DNA of 64,000 nucleotides from Scenedesmus sp. ARA3 (Eukaryota; Chlorophyta; Chlorophyceae; Sphaeropleales; Scenedesmaceae). The notes beneath the pieces were generated by a model, which was not told the DNA's origin, did not search any database, and worked only from the letters and a program-made list of their open reading frames with translations. A program made the position numbers and the translations under genes. Shown here in pieces: positions 12,401 through 25,502 of the stretch (positions are counted from its first letter, which is position 1; every line of letters begins with the position of its first letter). Location of the stretch: the NCBI GenBank assembly GCA_004335835.1, contig RWJK01001755.1, positions 40,089-104,088 of the forward strand, given 5' to 3'.

Positions 12401-13981
12401 TCACATCAGGCCTGCTGCTTGCAGCTTGGCCAGCTCAGCGCCAATGGCCTGCCTCAGGCTGTAGTTGGGTTGCAGCACAGCACTCGACAGCGGCTGGCCC
12501 GTCACCGGTGACACATCACGCAGCCGCAGCCAGTCGCCGATCGCGCCGCGCTCGTACGTGTGACCATCAGCCGCCATCACAGGATCACCCATGATCTGGC
12601 CGCTCAGCGGGCAGATGAAGTGCCGCGGCCACTGCACGCAAGCGCTGCTGCTGCCGCCGCCAGCAGCGCCGAGCCCAGCTGCGCCTGCCATGCCGCCCCA
12701 CCCTGCTGCATGCTGCTGCTGGCTCAGGTCGCCAAATGCACTCGCAACAGCCGCCGCCATTGCATCCCGGTTCGCTGCACTGCTTGCTGAAGATGGCCCG
12801 ATAGGCCCCAGCCCTCCGCCCATGCCTCCAGGCCCCGCAGCGCCTGCTGATGCCCCTCCAGGCCCCATCAGGCTTGCGCCAGTTGTACTGGCCCTAAAAG
12901 CCAGCTGGCTATGCCTGCCGCTGCCATCGTTCAGGCTGCCAAACTCAGCCATGGCTGCATTGCCGCCAGCCTGCTGCTGCTCCCAGGTGGCCCCAGGAGC
13001 AGCGCCAGGGTATGATCTACGTGGCATGGATGCTGCCTGCTGGCCACCCATGCGATGCAAGCCGCCACCAGGACCAGCCCCAGCAGCAGCAGCAGCGCCG
13101 TAGCCGCCGCCGTGCCCTGTAGCAGCTAGCAGTGGGTTGATGCCGCCTGCTGGTGCGCCGGATGCAGCAGCAGCAGCAGTAGCAGCAGCGAGCTGCGCCT
13201 GCAGCAGGGCCTGGTCCATGCCTAAGGCAGCGAGGGAGGCAGGGTCACGGCCGCCTGAGAGCTGCAGCGCTGCTGCTGCTGCTGCCGCCATGTGTGCGTC
13301 CTGCTGGCCATGCATGGGCATGGAGTAGCTGCTGGCCATCTGCTGCAGCAGCGCAGGGTTGGCCTGCAGCGAGGGAGGAGAAGATGCAGCAGGTGAGACG
13401 CAGTCAGGAGGCAGCACAGCACGTTGCAGCAGCTACAGCAGCCCTGCAGTACGGTGCAAGCCGCTTCAAAGGCCATCGCCCACAACCCCACTCAACGAGT
13501 ACGACAAGTAGTTCAGGCACAACAGGATGCCTTGAAACACAATGAGCTTCAAGCAGGCGTGCAGGCCCCCGCACCTGGCCAAGCAGCGCCGCATGCAGCC
13601 CGCCTCCGCCAGCCGCCGCTGCTGCTGCCAGGTACTGCTGTAGCCCTGCGGCCCCTCCAGCCATCTGCCCAGCAGCGCCACCATACCCTCCTAGCTGCGC
13701 CAGCAGGTCAAGCTGCCTGTTCGCTGCTGCTGCTGCTGCACCCTGCTGGCCAAGCCCTGCTGCCGCCCCCAGCCCTTGCGCGTTCAGCGCTGCTGCTGCT
13801 GCCGCTGCCTGGTAGGGGTTGGCAGCAGCAGCACTGCCCCAGGCACTCTGCAGGCTGGCTGCTGCCGGCATCTGCTGGTAGAGGCCCGCAGCACTTGCCC
13901 CGCGGGCCTGCGCTTGCGCTAGAGCTGCTGCTGCTGCCAGCTGCGGGTTTGCAGCAGACATCAGCTGGCCGTAGATGGAGG

Positions 13982-14012
<31 letters not shown>

Positions 14013-17000
14013 ATTGCCTCCTCCAGGGTGCTGCAGCTGCTGCTCGAACAGGGTCCCTGGGGCACGCTGGCCTGCTGCTGCTGCGGAGGCTGCTGCCGCT
14101 GCTGCTGCCGAAAAGAGTGTGGCTGCTGCTGCCGGGTTGTGCTCCAGCTGCTGCAGCGCCCTGTCATGTGCCCACAGCGCCTCCTTCTCTGCCTTGGACA
14201 TGCGCTTGTAGCTGCAGCAGGAGCATGGTGAGGAGTCAGGCATAGTGAGATGGCACGTTGATATGGTACAGTGCAGCAACAGTTCTGGTCAGTGTGTGGT
14301 GTTGAGGCATGTACAGCCGCCACACCTCTGGCAAGCAGCATGGTTCAGCCAGCCAGCCAGCCAGCATGCTGCTTCCATTGGCGCGGCTACCACGCAAGCT
14401 TGCACACAACTGACACAATAACACCCTGCGAGTGCACAGCCATCACAACCTCCAAAACATTGTCCTAGTCCTGTGCATAGTGTCTGCTGGATCCTGCTGC
14501 CGCAACGCACCGTGCGGCCAGCTCCCTGTCGAAGTGGATGTTGTTGGGGTTGAGCTTGTTGGAGAGGTTCACCGCGGGCTCAGCAGCAGCCAGCTCATCC
14601 TCACCCAGCCCGCCCAGGCTGCCGCCGCCACCCGCTGCGCCAGGCGAGGGGCCCAGCAGGCCCGTCAGCGAGGTGCGCGGCACAGCACCCTCTGCAGCAG
14701 CAGCAGCAGCAGCATGGTACAGTCAGTGCAAAGCCATGGAGAAGCAAATCATGTGCATCATCATGCTGTTAGAGCACTGCGCGATTGGCATGGCTCGTGG
14801 ACTAGTGTGCTGCAGAAGAGCAGGCAGCACCCACGGCAGCGGGTGTGTTGTGTGTGCATGACTGGCCGCAGCAGCAGCTGCAGATGCAGCCTAGGGTCTT
14901 AACCCATGCATCTCGCAGCAGCTCGACCACGCCGCAACACCCATGGCTCTGCACAGCTGCACAGCACCGCACCACACAGCCGCCGTTGTCGCCACTCACT
15001 GCGTGCGCGCGCAGACGCAATGTCCACGCCGACCTTCGCCACCGTCCCTGCCGGGGGCACGCCTGCCGTATCCTTCTGAAACCTAATCACCAGTGGCTTG
15101 GGCCCTGTGATGTGTGGGCTGGGCTGGCCGTCCAGTACGGCCTTGGCCTGTATGGCGTGGCCTGCTGCCACAAAGTTGACGAATGCAAAGGTCTTGCCCG
15201 GGAACACGCGCACGCTCTCAAGCGGCCCGAAGCGGCTGAACAGTGCCTCCATGGCTGTGCGGTTGGGCTTGAGCGGGATGTTGCCCAGCCACAGGTGCCT
15301 ATGGGGAGGAGGGCGGGTAAGGGTGCAGCAGAATGAGCAGCATCTTGAGGTAGGCGCATGGGTGCGGGAGATGACAGTGTGGCGCGTGCTGAGGAGGGTT
15401 GCCTGCACAGTCAGCTTGTGGGAGGCTGGCAAGTTGAGTAATGAACGAGACAGTGGATGGATCACGCCGCCCGATGTAGCAAGGAGCATTCACCATGGGA
15501 TGAGCGAAGCGTGGCATCATCGTGGCCCTCATCACCAGTTGTATGCGTTTCACACATAGTAGCAGCTACACACCAACTTGCGTGGCATAGCACGTGGCAG
15601 CGTCACGCGGCCCACCTGGAGGGTCTCCCTTCAGGGATGTCACAGTCATCACCACCTGCAGCATCACTGCTGCCAGCAGCAGCAGCAGCAGCAGGGCCCT
15701 GCGGCAGCCCAGCATCAACAGCAGCAAGCGCAGCAGCAGCAGCTGCCACATGTGCTGCAGTAGCCGCATTGCTGTCCGTGCTGCTGCTGGCGACAGCTGC
15801 TGCTGCAGCGGCAACTGCAGCTGCAGCGGCTGCTGTACTGCTCAGGGGCCCTGGTGTGCCTGCTGCTGCAGCAGCCGCTGCTGCCGCTATTGCTGCTGCG
15901 CTGCCGCCCTGTGTCTGGTCCAGTGCTGCAGCTGTGTCAGATGCATGGCTGTCTTCAGCAGTTGCGTCAGCTGCTAGTGATGCTGAGGACAGCGAGTGAG
16001 GCAAGCTGGCCCCTGCACTACTGGCACGCTCAACAGCCTCATCTGCTGCTGCCGCCGCTGCTGAAGTCCCAGCTGCTCCGCTAGTTGCTGCTGCTGCGGC
16101 TAGCCAACCCAAGCTGCTGCTGCTGCTACTCCGACTCGCCTCACCGCCTGCTGCCGCCTGCGCCGCACCCCCTGCTGCTGCCAGGTTGCCGCTGCTGCCT
16201 GCTGTGCTGCTGGGTGCGCTGCCGCTGGCGTTGCTGCTGCTGGCGCTGCCTGCGCGGGCCGGCTCCACCAGTCCTGGCACCATGGCCTCCGCCACCTTGC
16301 CCAGGGCGCGCCTACTGGGCCTGAACTTGACCACCAGCCGCCTGGGGCCAGTGATGAGCGGCACCTCCTTGTCCTGCAGCAGCAGCAGCAGCAGCAGCAG
16401 GGTGTGTTGGCAGGTGGTGCAAATACTGCAGTTGCAGTTAATGAGCCAGAGGGAACGTTGCACAAAGCAAGCCTCCAGAGCACACGTACACACGTACAGC
16501 TTGCAGATGCCGTGGCTGCATACACACACATCTCTGCGGCCCTCACCAGCATGTGCCACACGCGACATACACTACCAAGCTGCCTCAGCCGCCACCCGCT
16601 AAGCGGCCACAGTCCCAAGCTACAGCTGTCAAACATTCAAACTGCCGCAGCCCACCTGCACCGCCTCAGCCGCCTTTGCTGCATCGCCCGCCTCCTTGAA
16701 GTTCACGAACGCGTACATGCGCCCCGGAAACGTTACCACGTCGTCCACCGGCCCGTAGCGCTCAAACACGCCTCGCAGCACGCTGCGTGGCAGGCGCTGG
16801 TGCAGGTTGCCCAGCCACAGGTGCCTGCTGGGCTGGCCCCTTGTGAGCTCCGCAGGGTCATACTCGTTTGAGGAGTCTGAGGGAGTGAAGGAGGGTGAGG
16901 GGCTGGGGGCATCCAGGGTTGCAGCGCCTTCGAGTGAGGTGTTGTCTGCTGGGGCAAATGATGTTGTGGGGCAGGAGTGGGCGTCCTCGCCTGCTAGGGC

Positions 17001-20000
17001 GTCTGCAGGTGTGGGCCTGCTGGGGTGATAGGTGAGCAGGGGCAAAGAGGGCGGGGAGAGCAGTGCGCTGAGTGGAGAGTAGGGCTTGATTGCGCAGCGA
17101 CATCAACTAGAAGCCGTGGCAGATGGACGTCGCGGGAGTTTGGTTTGCAGCCGGCGTCATGCTACCATGGCATGGCTGTCGTAGGTTTGGCTCAGAACCC
17201 TCTTTACACATCCAGCTGTGAGAGGGTACCCAAGAACAACATCCTATTGTTGCCCCGCATGCTTGCAGGCACTTTCCATGCACACCTGTCAGTTGTAGGC
17301 TGTGCCCCCGCCTCTTGTGCCGTCGCCGCCGTCGCCGCCGCCGCCGCCGCCGCCGCGTCTTGCTGCTTCTGCTGACGGCGGGCAATTGACGCCTCCACGT
17401 TTGCCGCGATGGCCTCCGCCTCTTCTAATGCCGCGGCAAAGGAGGCGCTGCTCAGGCGCATCGCCTCTAGGTCCTCCAGCGAGTCGCCTGCAGGGAATGG
17501 GTGAAGGCAGTTGGAGGGGCACAGGTGGCGGCAGCAGGTGTGAGTTCTGGTCTGGCGCAGATGGCTGTGCAGATGGCAGGCCAGGTGAGACTGTGGGTGT
17601 GAGGGCAGGTGTGCGAGTGTGCATGGTGTTAGGCGCCCCTTCGCGGCAACGTCTGATCGCTGCACAGCAATCAGTACAGGCACAGGATGGAGCAGAGGCT
17701 GCCAAGACATTTTAAATGTCTGCAGCGCACACACCTGAGTAGGAGTGTGCCATGCTGCCGCCCGCGCTGCTGACACTGCCCGTCCTGCTCATGCCGCCGC
17801 TGCTGACTGACGCAGCAGAGCTGGCGCCAGCAGCAACAGCAGCAGCAGCACTGCCAGGGGCCAGAGGGGGCACACCAGGGGCTGTGCTGCCTTCTGCCTT
17901 CTGCGCGCTTGTAAGACTGCCACTACCACCACCACCGCCAGCAGCAATTGTGCCGAACGTGCTGCTGGGCTTGATTCCAGGCGGCACAGCAGGGCCCTGG
18001 TCCCGCATGCGCGACAAGCTCACATCACTACTGTCCTTCGGCTGCCGTGCTGCTGCTGCCACCTTGCCGGTTGCTGCTGCCTTTTGCTGCTGCTGCAGAG
18101 CATCCTGCTGCTCTGCAGCTGCCTGCTGCTGTGCATCTTGGGCAGGAACCAGCCCAGCCAGGCAGGCTGCTGCTGCAGGCTCTGCAGTCACTGCTGCTGC
18201 TGTGTGCATGCTGCCGCTGCTGCTGCTGCCAGCCGCCCCTGCCCTGCTCAACTCGTCGCTGCTGAGCCAACTCATCAGGTGCTCGTGCTCAGAACTCGCA
18301 AGCTCCCTGCCAGCCAGTGCCGCCAAGCTGGGATCGCTGCTGCCAATGAGCCCCATCAGGCCAGGGTTCAGCAGGTGCAGCTGGCCACACAAGTGCCCAG
18401 ACAGAGCCCTGCGGCTGCCATCTAGCCGTGTGTTGCCGGGTGCGCCAGGCTGGCCGCCTGATGCTGCTGGCGACAGCAGCAGCGGGGAGCCTGCCGGGCA
18501 GGGCGGCCGCGGCGCTGCTGCTGCAGCTGGCAGCGGTGCCCGCGGCGCAGCAGCCACTGCTGATGCCTGCTGCTGCTGCTGTGGCAGCAGCCCATGCAGC
18601 CCTGGTGCACCTGCTGATGCTGTGCCGGGCCACGTGTCAGGCAGCAGCCCACCGCCAGCCGCCTGCTGCTGCTGCTGCTGCTGGAGAGCCTGCTGCTGCA
18701 TGTGCTGCGGGTGCTGCACTGGCACAGAGCTCCAGCCGCCGCCACCCAGCCCACCAAATGCACCAAACCCTCCCCCAAAACCGCCCTCACTCAGCCCACT
18801 GGACTCACTCGCCCTGCGGTGCATTGCTGCTGCTGCTGTTGCTGCTGATCCACTGGCCAGGCCCCAGCCAGAGAAGCCGCCATGGCCCAGTGCAGCAGGT
18901 GGCGTGCGGGGCAAGCCTAGCAGCGCGTGCTGCTGCTGCTGCTGCTGCAGGAGGCTGCTGAGGCCCTGGCCATAGCCTGACAGCCCCATAGGGGATAGCA
19001 GGGCATCTGCAAGACTGGGGCTGCACCCTTGCTCCTGCTGCTGTGGCAGCGTGAGCGGTCCAAGGTTTAGGTTTGCAGGGAAGGCAAAACCGCCTAAGCC
19101 GCCTGCGCTGCTGCTGCTGCCCGTGTTGCCCACTGGCGTGCCTGGTGCTGCCATGGGACTCAGCATGCCAGCTGGCAGTGGGCCTGAGGGGGTGCTGCTG
19201 CTGCTGATCATCAGGCTGGCAGGTGTGCCGTACAGCCTCAGGCCTGGGCTGGTGCCCAGCGCAGCAGCAGCAGCAGGCACCACCACAGGGTCACTGGCGC
19301 TGCAGCCAACACTGGCGGCTGCATCCGCTGCTGCTGCTATGTCTGCTGCTGCTGCATCTGCAGCCTCAGTATTGGCTGGGGGTGATGCCGGCTGCGGCTG
19401 CTGCTGCCTGCTGTTACGCCTATCGTCATCGCCTCCACTGCTGCCGCCACTGCCACTGCTGCCGCTGCCAGCAGGGCCGCCGCCGCCGCTGCTGCTACCA
19501 TCACCCGTGCTGCCGCCGCTGCTGCTTCCAGGCGCTCCTGAATCACCACTGCCGTTGCTGTTGCTGCCAGCCCCGGCGCTGCTGCTGTTACCGCTGCCGT
19601 CTGGCCTGCCGTCCCCGCACGACTTCATGCTGCAGCTGCTGCTGCTGCGCTGCGGCATCTGCTGCTGCTGCTGGTCTGCACTGCTGCTGCTGCCACTTGT
19701 TTGCTCGGCTGGGTCAATTGCCACAGGATGGGACTGCAGTTGCTCACCCTGCTGTGATGCAAGCATAGCATCCACATTACCCAAGTGCTGCTTCTGCTTC
19801 TGCTGCTGCTGCGGCTGCTGCTTGTGTTGCTGCAGGTCTGGGATGGCAGGAGGTGGCTCTGGTTGCAGCTGCTGCCCGTCTGCTTTTGCTGCTGCAGGTG
19901 CATCTCCGCAGCTGATGAGCAGTTCGTCCCTGCCACTGATGCTGATGTCACTGTGGTCGCTGCGCCTGCCCTTGCTGCTGCAGCTGTCCTTGTCATCACA

Positions 20001-20671
20001 GCCGCTGCCTTTCTCTGATGGGCTGCCAGCATACACCACCTCCACTGTGGCCACAGCTCCTGCTGCTGCAGGACATGTCGCTAGCTGCGGCAGCAGCGGC
20101 AGTGCAGTGCTGCTCTGCTGCTGCTGCAGCACTGCCATCACAAGGCAGGCTGGCAGCTGCCTGATGCCATCTGCGCCATGGTGCCTCAGCTGCTGCTGGT
20201 CGCTGCTGCTGGTGTCATCATTGCTGGGTGTTTGCCAGTCGCTGCTGGCAGCCTCCACTAGCTCTGACAGCGCTGCTGCAGCCGCCTGCACAGCAGCAAA
20301 TGCAGCAAATGCAGCAGGGGACACACGAAAAAATTAATCTCAAGCTGCAGGCGATGAGACAGACCAGGGCAGAAGGCATGCACCAAGCGCATGCATGAGG
20401 AAAACAATCAGGGATGCAGTGGTTTGTGAACAGAGGACGAGCTACTTCTGCTTCTGCCTGGGTGTGCCCACCTGCACCGGAGCTCCAGCATCCAGCTTGC
20501 TGCTGCCGGCAGTGGTACCCTGCTCAGAGCCCCATCTGGACACTGCTGCCAGCGCGCACAGCAGCTGAACCTTGGCATCCGCAGCATCTGCTGCTGCTGC
20601 TGCTGCAGGGGTGCTGGGCCATGTTGCAGGGGCCAGGACAAAGCAGCAAGCAATGCACTCTGCAGCAAGCC

Positions 20672-20706
<35 letters not shown>

Positions 20707-22490
20707 GTCCCCATGGCCTTGCTGTCACCCACAGCATCTGCCACAGCTGCAAGGAGCTGTGTCACCGCAAGCAGAGTGCTGCAGAACAGCTGCTGCTGAG
20801 CTGACACACTGCTGCTGCTGTGGAACTGCAGCAACTGCGCAGCGACCTTGGTTATGGCCCAAACAGCTGCACCAGCAACACTATTGCTGCTGCTGCTGCT
20901 GCTGCCGCATTTTTCCAGCTGCTGCTGCAGCACACCATTCAAGGCTGACAGGCTGCACTGCAGCTCCTGCTGCGCTGTTGCGTCTGTGCAGCCTGCTGCC
21001 TCTGCAGCAAGCCCCAGCAGCAGGCAGCAAAGCTGCAGCACGACTGCAGCAGCACCAGCAGCTGATGACAGCACTGCAGGCAGCAGTACAGCAAGATTGT
21101 GTCAGCAGTTGCAGTGCCATGGCCCGGCTGCGGGTTGTGCACATCTAGCAACAGCCTCCAAGGACAAGTGCATGGGCTAGTGCACTTAAGCAAGGCGGCA
21201 CAAACATGACTGGAACTTCCAGTTGAATGCGGCACAGTTGCTGCACCAGCAGCGCCGCTGCAGCCACCCACCAGCATTCAGCAGAGCGCCTGCGCCTGCC
21301 GTAGCCAGCCGCTGTGCATTGCCCACATTGCCGCAGCAGACAAACAGCAGCGCCAGCAGCGTGTCTGCCAGTGCACTGCTGCTGCCACCTTGCTGCTGCT
21401 GTGCTGCCAGTGCTGCTGTGAGCTGCTCCACCACGCCTGCAGCCCCTGCCGCATCTTGCCAGGCCCTGCAGCACAACCACAACATGAGGTTCAGATACAT
21501 GGTGGATAAGCCACGCATGCTCACACAACTGCAGGCTGGGGTCGTTGCCGACAATGACAAATGGCGGAGGTGCTAACTGCCCCTGCTCATGTTGCAATGC
21601 CTCCAAGGTTTGTGACACTGCTGCCACTGTGCTGCTGCTGCTGTGCCCTGGGCGGTCTCACAGCAGCACTGCACTGTTTGCTGTTGCAAGCGCACCTGCT
21701 GTTGTGTGTGCAGCACCTGGTGCAGCCTGTCATGGCGAGCACCTGCCCCACTGCAGCAGCTGCCTCAGCGCCTGCTGCTGCTGGGCTGCTGCAGCGCTGC
21801 AGCAGCTGGCTGACTGCAGACGGCTCCTGCAACACCAGCACAGCACACAACGATACAAACATTGCAAGAAAAGTCAATGTGCAAGAACTGGCGAGACACT
21901 GCTGCTGCTGGTGTAGGTGCTGCCGCAGTTTGCTTGCTCGCAGCCTGGCAGTTTCAGTGACGAGGTGATGCTGCGTGGTCTGATGTGAGCGTGACCATGC
22001 ATCACAGAGTGCATTCTGTTGCTGCGGGTGCACTGCAGGCAGCTGGCCTCCTGCTGCTCACCAGGCTGGGGCCAGGCCTGCGGCATGCTGCACAGCCCTG
22101 CTCCCCTGCAGCACGGCACCCATGCCATGCCTGGCCCTGCAGTGCACAGCAGCAGCCAGCAGTACTTGTTAGACTAAATTACTGATGCGCAGGCTTGCTG
22201 TAAGCCTGGCATGCAAGCAAGCTGGCCCAGCCTTGGATGGGCAGGCCCCTTCCCGCCTGTCCCTCACTGCCGTCCACTGAAGGCACTGCCCCTGGCGATG
22301 GTTCTAAACCGCCGACGACGCGCCACTGCACAGCCAGCTGATGGGCGCGATTACAATGCAACAAGTATTCCAGTGAGCTGTTGTCCTTCAATTCGCGGGC
22401 AACCGGCCCGCTCGCACTCACCACGCCAGTTGTTGCACCTGTCACAGTCGCTGGTGCATCCCTCAGAACAAGGCTAAGATGCACATTCAT
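12401..22490 (-). CDS. Giant ARM-like / RRM / RRM / U-box protein
   Basis: About 2,343 aa, presumably an RNA-binding E3 ubiquitin ligase. Exons: 22422-22490 (tentative start), 21717-21826, 21527-21631, 21272-21465, 20472-21073, 17735-20285, 17286-17487, 16656-17016, 15616-16373, 15000-15298, 14511-14691, 13575-14211 and 12401-13363; phase is consistent from 21826 to the stop. Residues about 24-360 form Leu/Ala-rich helical repeats of armadillo type. A long Ser/Gln/Gly/Ala low-complexity exon follows (361-1210). RRM1 is at about 1345-1415 (RNP2-like HLWLGNL, RNP1-like YAFVNF) and RRM2 at about 1651-1730 (HLWLGNI, FAFVNF); both are followed by an ITGP-(L)V-(K/R)F strand. The C-terminal U-box is at about 2269-2335 (FICPLSGQIMGDPVMAADGHTYER), complete with the P-V-T-G-Q-P loop. 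The 5' end is uncertain: other small exons may lie between 21826 and 22490. Splitting into two genes is possible, but phases fit across every junction. Confidence 0.75.
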
Positions 22491-25400
22491 CACATATCGG
22501 CCATTGTTTATGCCACGCCTTGCTGACCGTGCTGCCAGGCTGCTCAACTGCCCGCCCAGCGGTGCGCACTACAGCCAAATTACCAATGATGTAGCAACGA
22601 AGTGCAAAAAGACTGAAAAGAACATGCGAACACATTCTATGGTGACCTGTGCGACGATCAGTTTTATCAAGTCTAGCGCTGACCAGTCGTGCTGTTTCCT
22701 GCTTGTGGACCACCGATCAGAGAATATATACATATTTCTGAACCTATGTATTTTATTGCACCAACCAATGATCAGAAAGACTGTCTCTGCAGAGAGAAGT
22801 GACCCAAGTGACACTTGTCGCCTGCACCATTCTAATCCCGTTCTTTTGCTTGTTTATGATAGGCATACAAGTTTTAAGCGCTCGTGGCCTCGCCTCACAT
22901 ACCTTGTCCAGGACTGTCACCGGCCTTGGCTCCAGGAGTATAGCTGCACGCCAGTCAAGCGCTGCATGACAAACTGAGGTGTTTATTCGTTGCGCATCGT
23001 GGGCCTCGGCATGGCCTGTTGCTGGCTGGCTTTCGTGCATGCCATCAGGGAAGAGCGCCAGTGACCGGCGCTGCTGCACAGCGCTTGTGTGAGCTCGATC
23101 TGCAATGACTTGAGCTCTCAATCGGTACTATTTGCGATCCAGGCTGTGAGGCGTTGCGATGCCCTGCCCGTTTGCAGTGAACGAGCTGGTTTATGCCCGG
23201 GCGGGGTTTTGAGTTCCACAGCGCACTGGCCTTAATCGTTCGCCAACCAGAAATCAAAGCTAAGTTGAACACATGTAATAGTGTGGTCGTGATATGGGTC
23301 TGCTGGTGCTGACTGCCTGCCAGGGCGTTGACCGTGCCAACGCATGACAAGTGCAGCATTACTCCATACCCAGCAGATCGGCACAGTCAGTGCATCACCT
23401 GCACTTTCCCTGCAGGACATAGGGTAGCAACTAAGTTCTATCCAGATCTTTTTGGGCGCTTGATAAGTGCGGATTGCTTACGGTCACCGCGCTGGCTGCA
23501 GGCCACCAGCTCCCAGGTAAACGTGCAAGTGAACCAAAGTGCATGTACAATTAGTCCTGAGGCTGTTTCCAGGTGTTGAAAGTGCATGCAGATCAGCTTC
23601 AAGCGTGCCCCACATGCACCACGCTGCAAAACGGTGGGCCAGCGTACCATACTGGCAGTGGCATGTGCCCCACCAGCTCAGCTGCTCTCGCGCACAACTT
23701 TTGCCAGCAGCATGCACGGCTGCTGGGTGTAATAAACGCACGACCTTGTTACAACACTGTAGGTGGGTCACAACAGAGTGGGCCAGTGTGAACTCAGCCA
23801 CCTTGGGCACTCACTTAACGTGCACAGTGTCACTTCAGCTGCATGCCATGCACGCAGTGCTCTGTCCCCTCACACCTCGTGAGCTTGATGCGGCGCACTG
23901 ATATGCACAATGTACAACAGCATCGCACCAGCACACCAACACAGCGAAGCGAGTCGTGCAATCGGCTCACCGGTAAGAAGCACACCTGCTGTTGCGGTTG
24001 CAAGGGCGCAGGTGCCCTTCCGCATGGCAGCGCGCTGCCAAACAGTTATGCACACGGGTAGATGTGCCAACTCAAACTGTATGGCCAACAGCACCTCGCA
24101 CTGCACAACTTGGTCACATTCACTTGAATGCTTCAATTGTGCTGAGGACGTAAAGCACCATCAAACAATGACCCGTCGCTGCCTCTGTAAAATTTTGCAG
24201 CTTGACAAGCTCTGGCACCGGTTTCTGTATACATAGCCAGCACATGAAGCGCCACCAGCTCTTCACTTCTGCACCAACACCACCCTGCTTGCTTCAGGCT
24301 CATCGCAGTGGCTTCACATTCCATGCTCTCACTTGCCGCATGGTGTTCTGATTCTCTCCACGTCCCACTCTCACTCGTCAACCCGCATGCAACCATCAAC
24401 ATACACAAAGCTGGTGCCAAGGCGACGCACCCAATGCCATGCAGCTGTTGCAGCACAGGTGATGTGCGGGCATGGTCGAGGCTTCACAAGGCATGCTGCA
24501 CCATTTGCTGCACCTTGAAATGCATGTGGTATGGAGCTGCAGCTCAGCTGTAGACACAGTCAGCACCAGTTGCTACACAACAATGCTCGCATCAGAAGAA
24601 ACTTCACTACAATGCAATACTGGCAGGAAGAACACTGGCAGATGTCTGTTGTACACTCTCATGCAAGCTACAAGCCACGGCCTTCACACGTTTAGATTGT
24701 GTGCTACAAGAACAAAGCACAAAGGCATGCACTGCCGTCTCAGCCTTTCTCTATGTGCATTTATATGCTGGTTGCACCAAACACCTGCATGCTCTTTGAC
24801 ATGCAGCCGGCCCCGTGTCACCTAGGGGCTGCCTGCAATCCACACGGAGCAATACAGCACTAGGTGCATCACACCCATTCAAAACACATGCATTGCTTCA
24901 TCAGTGCTGCTGGCCTCCGCAACTAGTGTACATAGAGGGGTTCACCACAGCATACAGCCGTGCTTAGTGATACATACACTGTGTCTTTGACAGCACGGCA
25001 CGCACCAGTCCATGCAGGCAACACGTACGATCACGCATGCAACCGCGGCCAAAAAGACCAGCAGCGTCATCTACACATACAGCTAGGAACTCGAGCTGGG
25101 CTTGCAGTAGCACACCTCCAGCACATGCCCACATCCATACTGTTACAGCCAGGAATGCACAGCAGCCTGGTAGTGCATGCAGTGTCGCCACTATGGTAGC
25201 TACTGCTGTGTACACATGCGACGCCAGAACGCCTCCAGCGTCGCCATTACCCAACACCTCAGCGACAACACACAGTACAGGGAGCCTGGATACTGCGCTA
25301 CATACCAACCATGCAGGGCAAGGCGTGTGCCTGAAGAGCTGCATTGCCACAATATGCCCCACCATGCTGAGAGGGGTGCAGGGTGAGGGCACACCACTCG

Positions 25401-25502
25401 GCTGAGCAAGCGCTTTGAGCCCTCCACACATCAGACACTACTCACGCTGCATCCCTCGGTATCGTATCACGCGAGGTTTGTTGTGTCTCGGCCCTGCTGC
25501 TG
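22491..25502. other. 3-kb stretch without a supported gene
   Basis: It runs from the start of the giant U-box gene (transcribed leftwards) to the stop of the plastid membrane protein gene (also minus). It should hold the promoter of the former and the 3' UTR of the latter. About 22560-22900 is clearly AT-richer than the surroundings. A minus-strand ATG frame of 155 codons at 24967-25431 has hydrophobic runs but no recognised motif, so I do not call it. Confidence 0.45.

Noticed and set aside
19051..20337. Plus-strand 428-codon frame, Leu/Pro/Cys-rich
   Set aside because: It is the antisense shadow of the long low-complexity exon 17735-20285; CTG/CAG repeats stay open in all frames.
22033..22033. 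Continuous open frame upstream of 21826 as the U-box gene's N-terminus
   Set aside because: It starts with GTG, not ATG, and the residues before 21826 (LTFLAMFVSLCAVLVLQ) look like a translated pyrimidine tract and acceptor, so this is intron.
22381..22977. Plus-strand 198-codon open frame in an AT-rich patch
   Set aside because: No ATG at its start, no recognisable domain, and it overlaps the promoter and tentative first exon of the giant U-box gene.
24967..25431. Minus-strand ATG ORF of 155 codons with hydrophobic stretches
   Set aside because: It lies directly downstream of the plastid membrane protein gene on the same strand, probably in its 3' UTR or intergenic DNA. Cys-rich composition and no motif or splice context.
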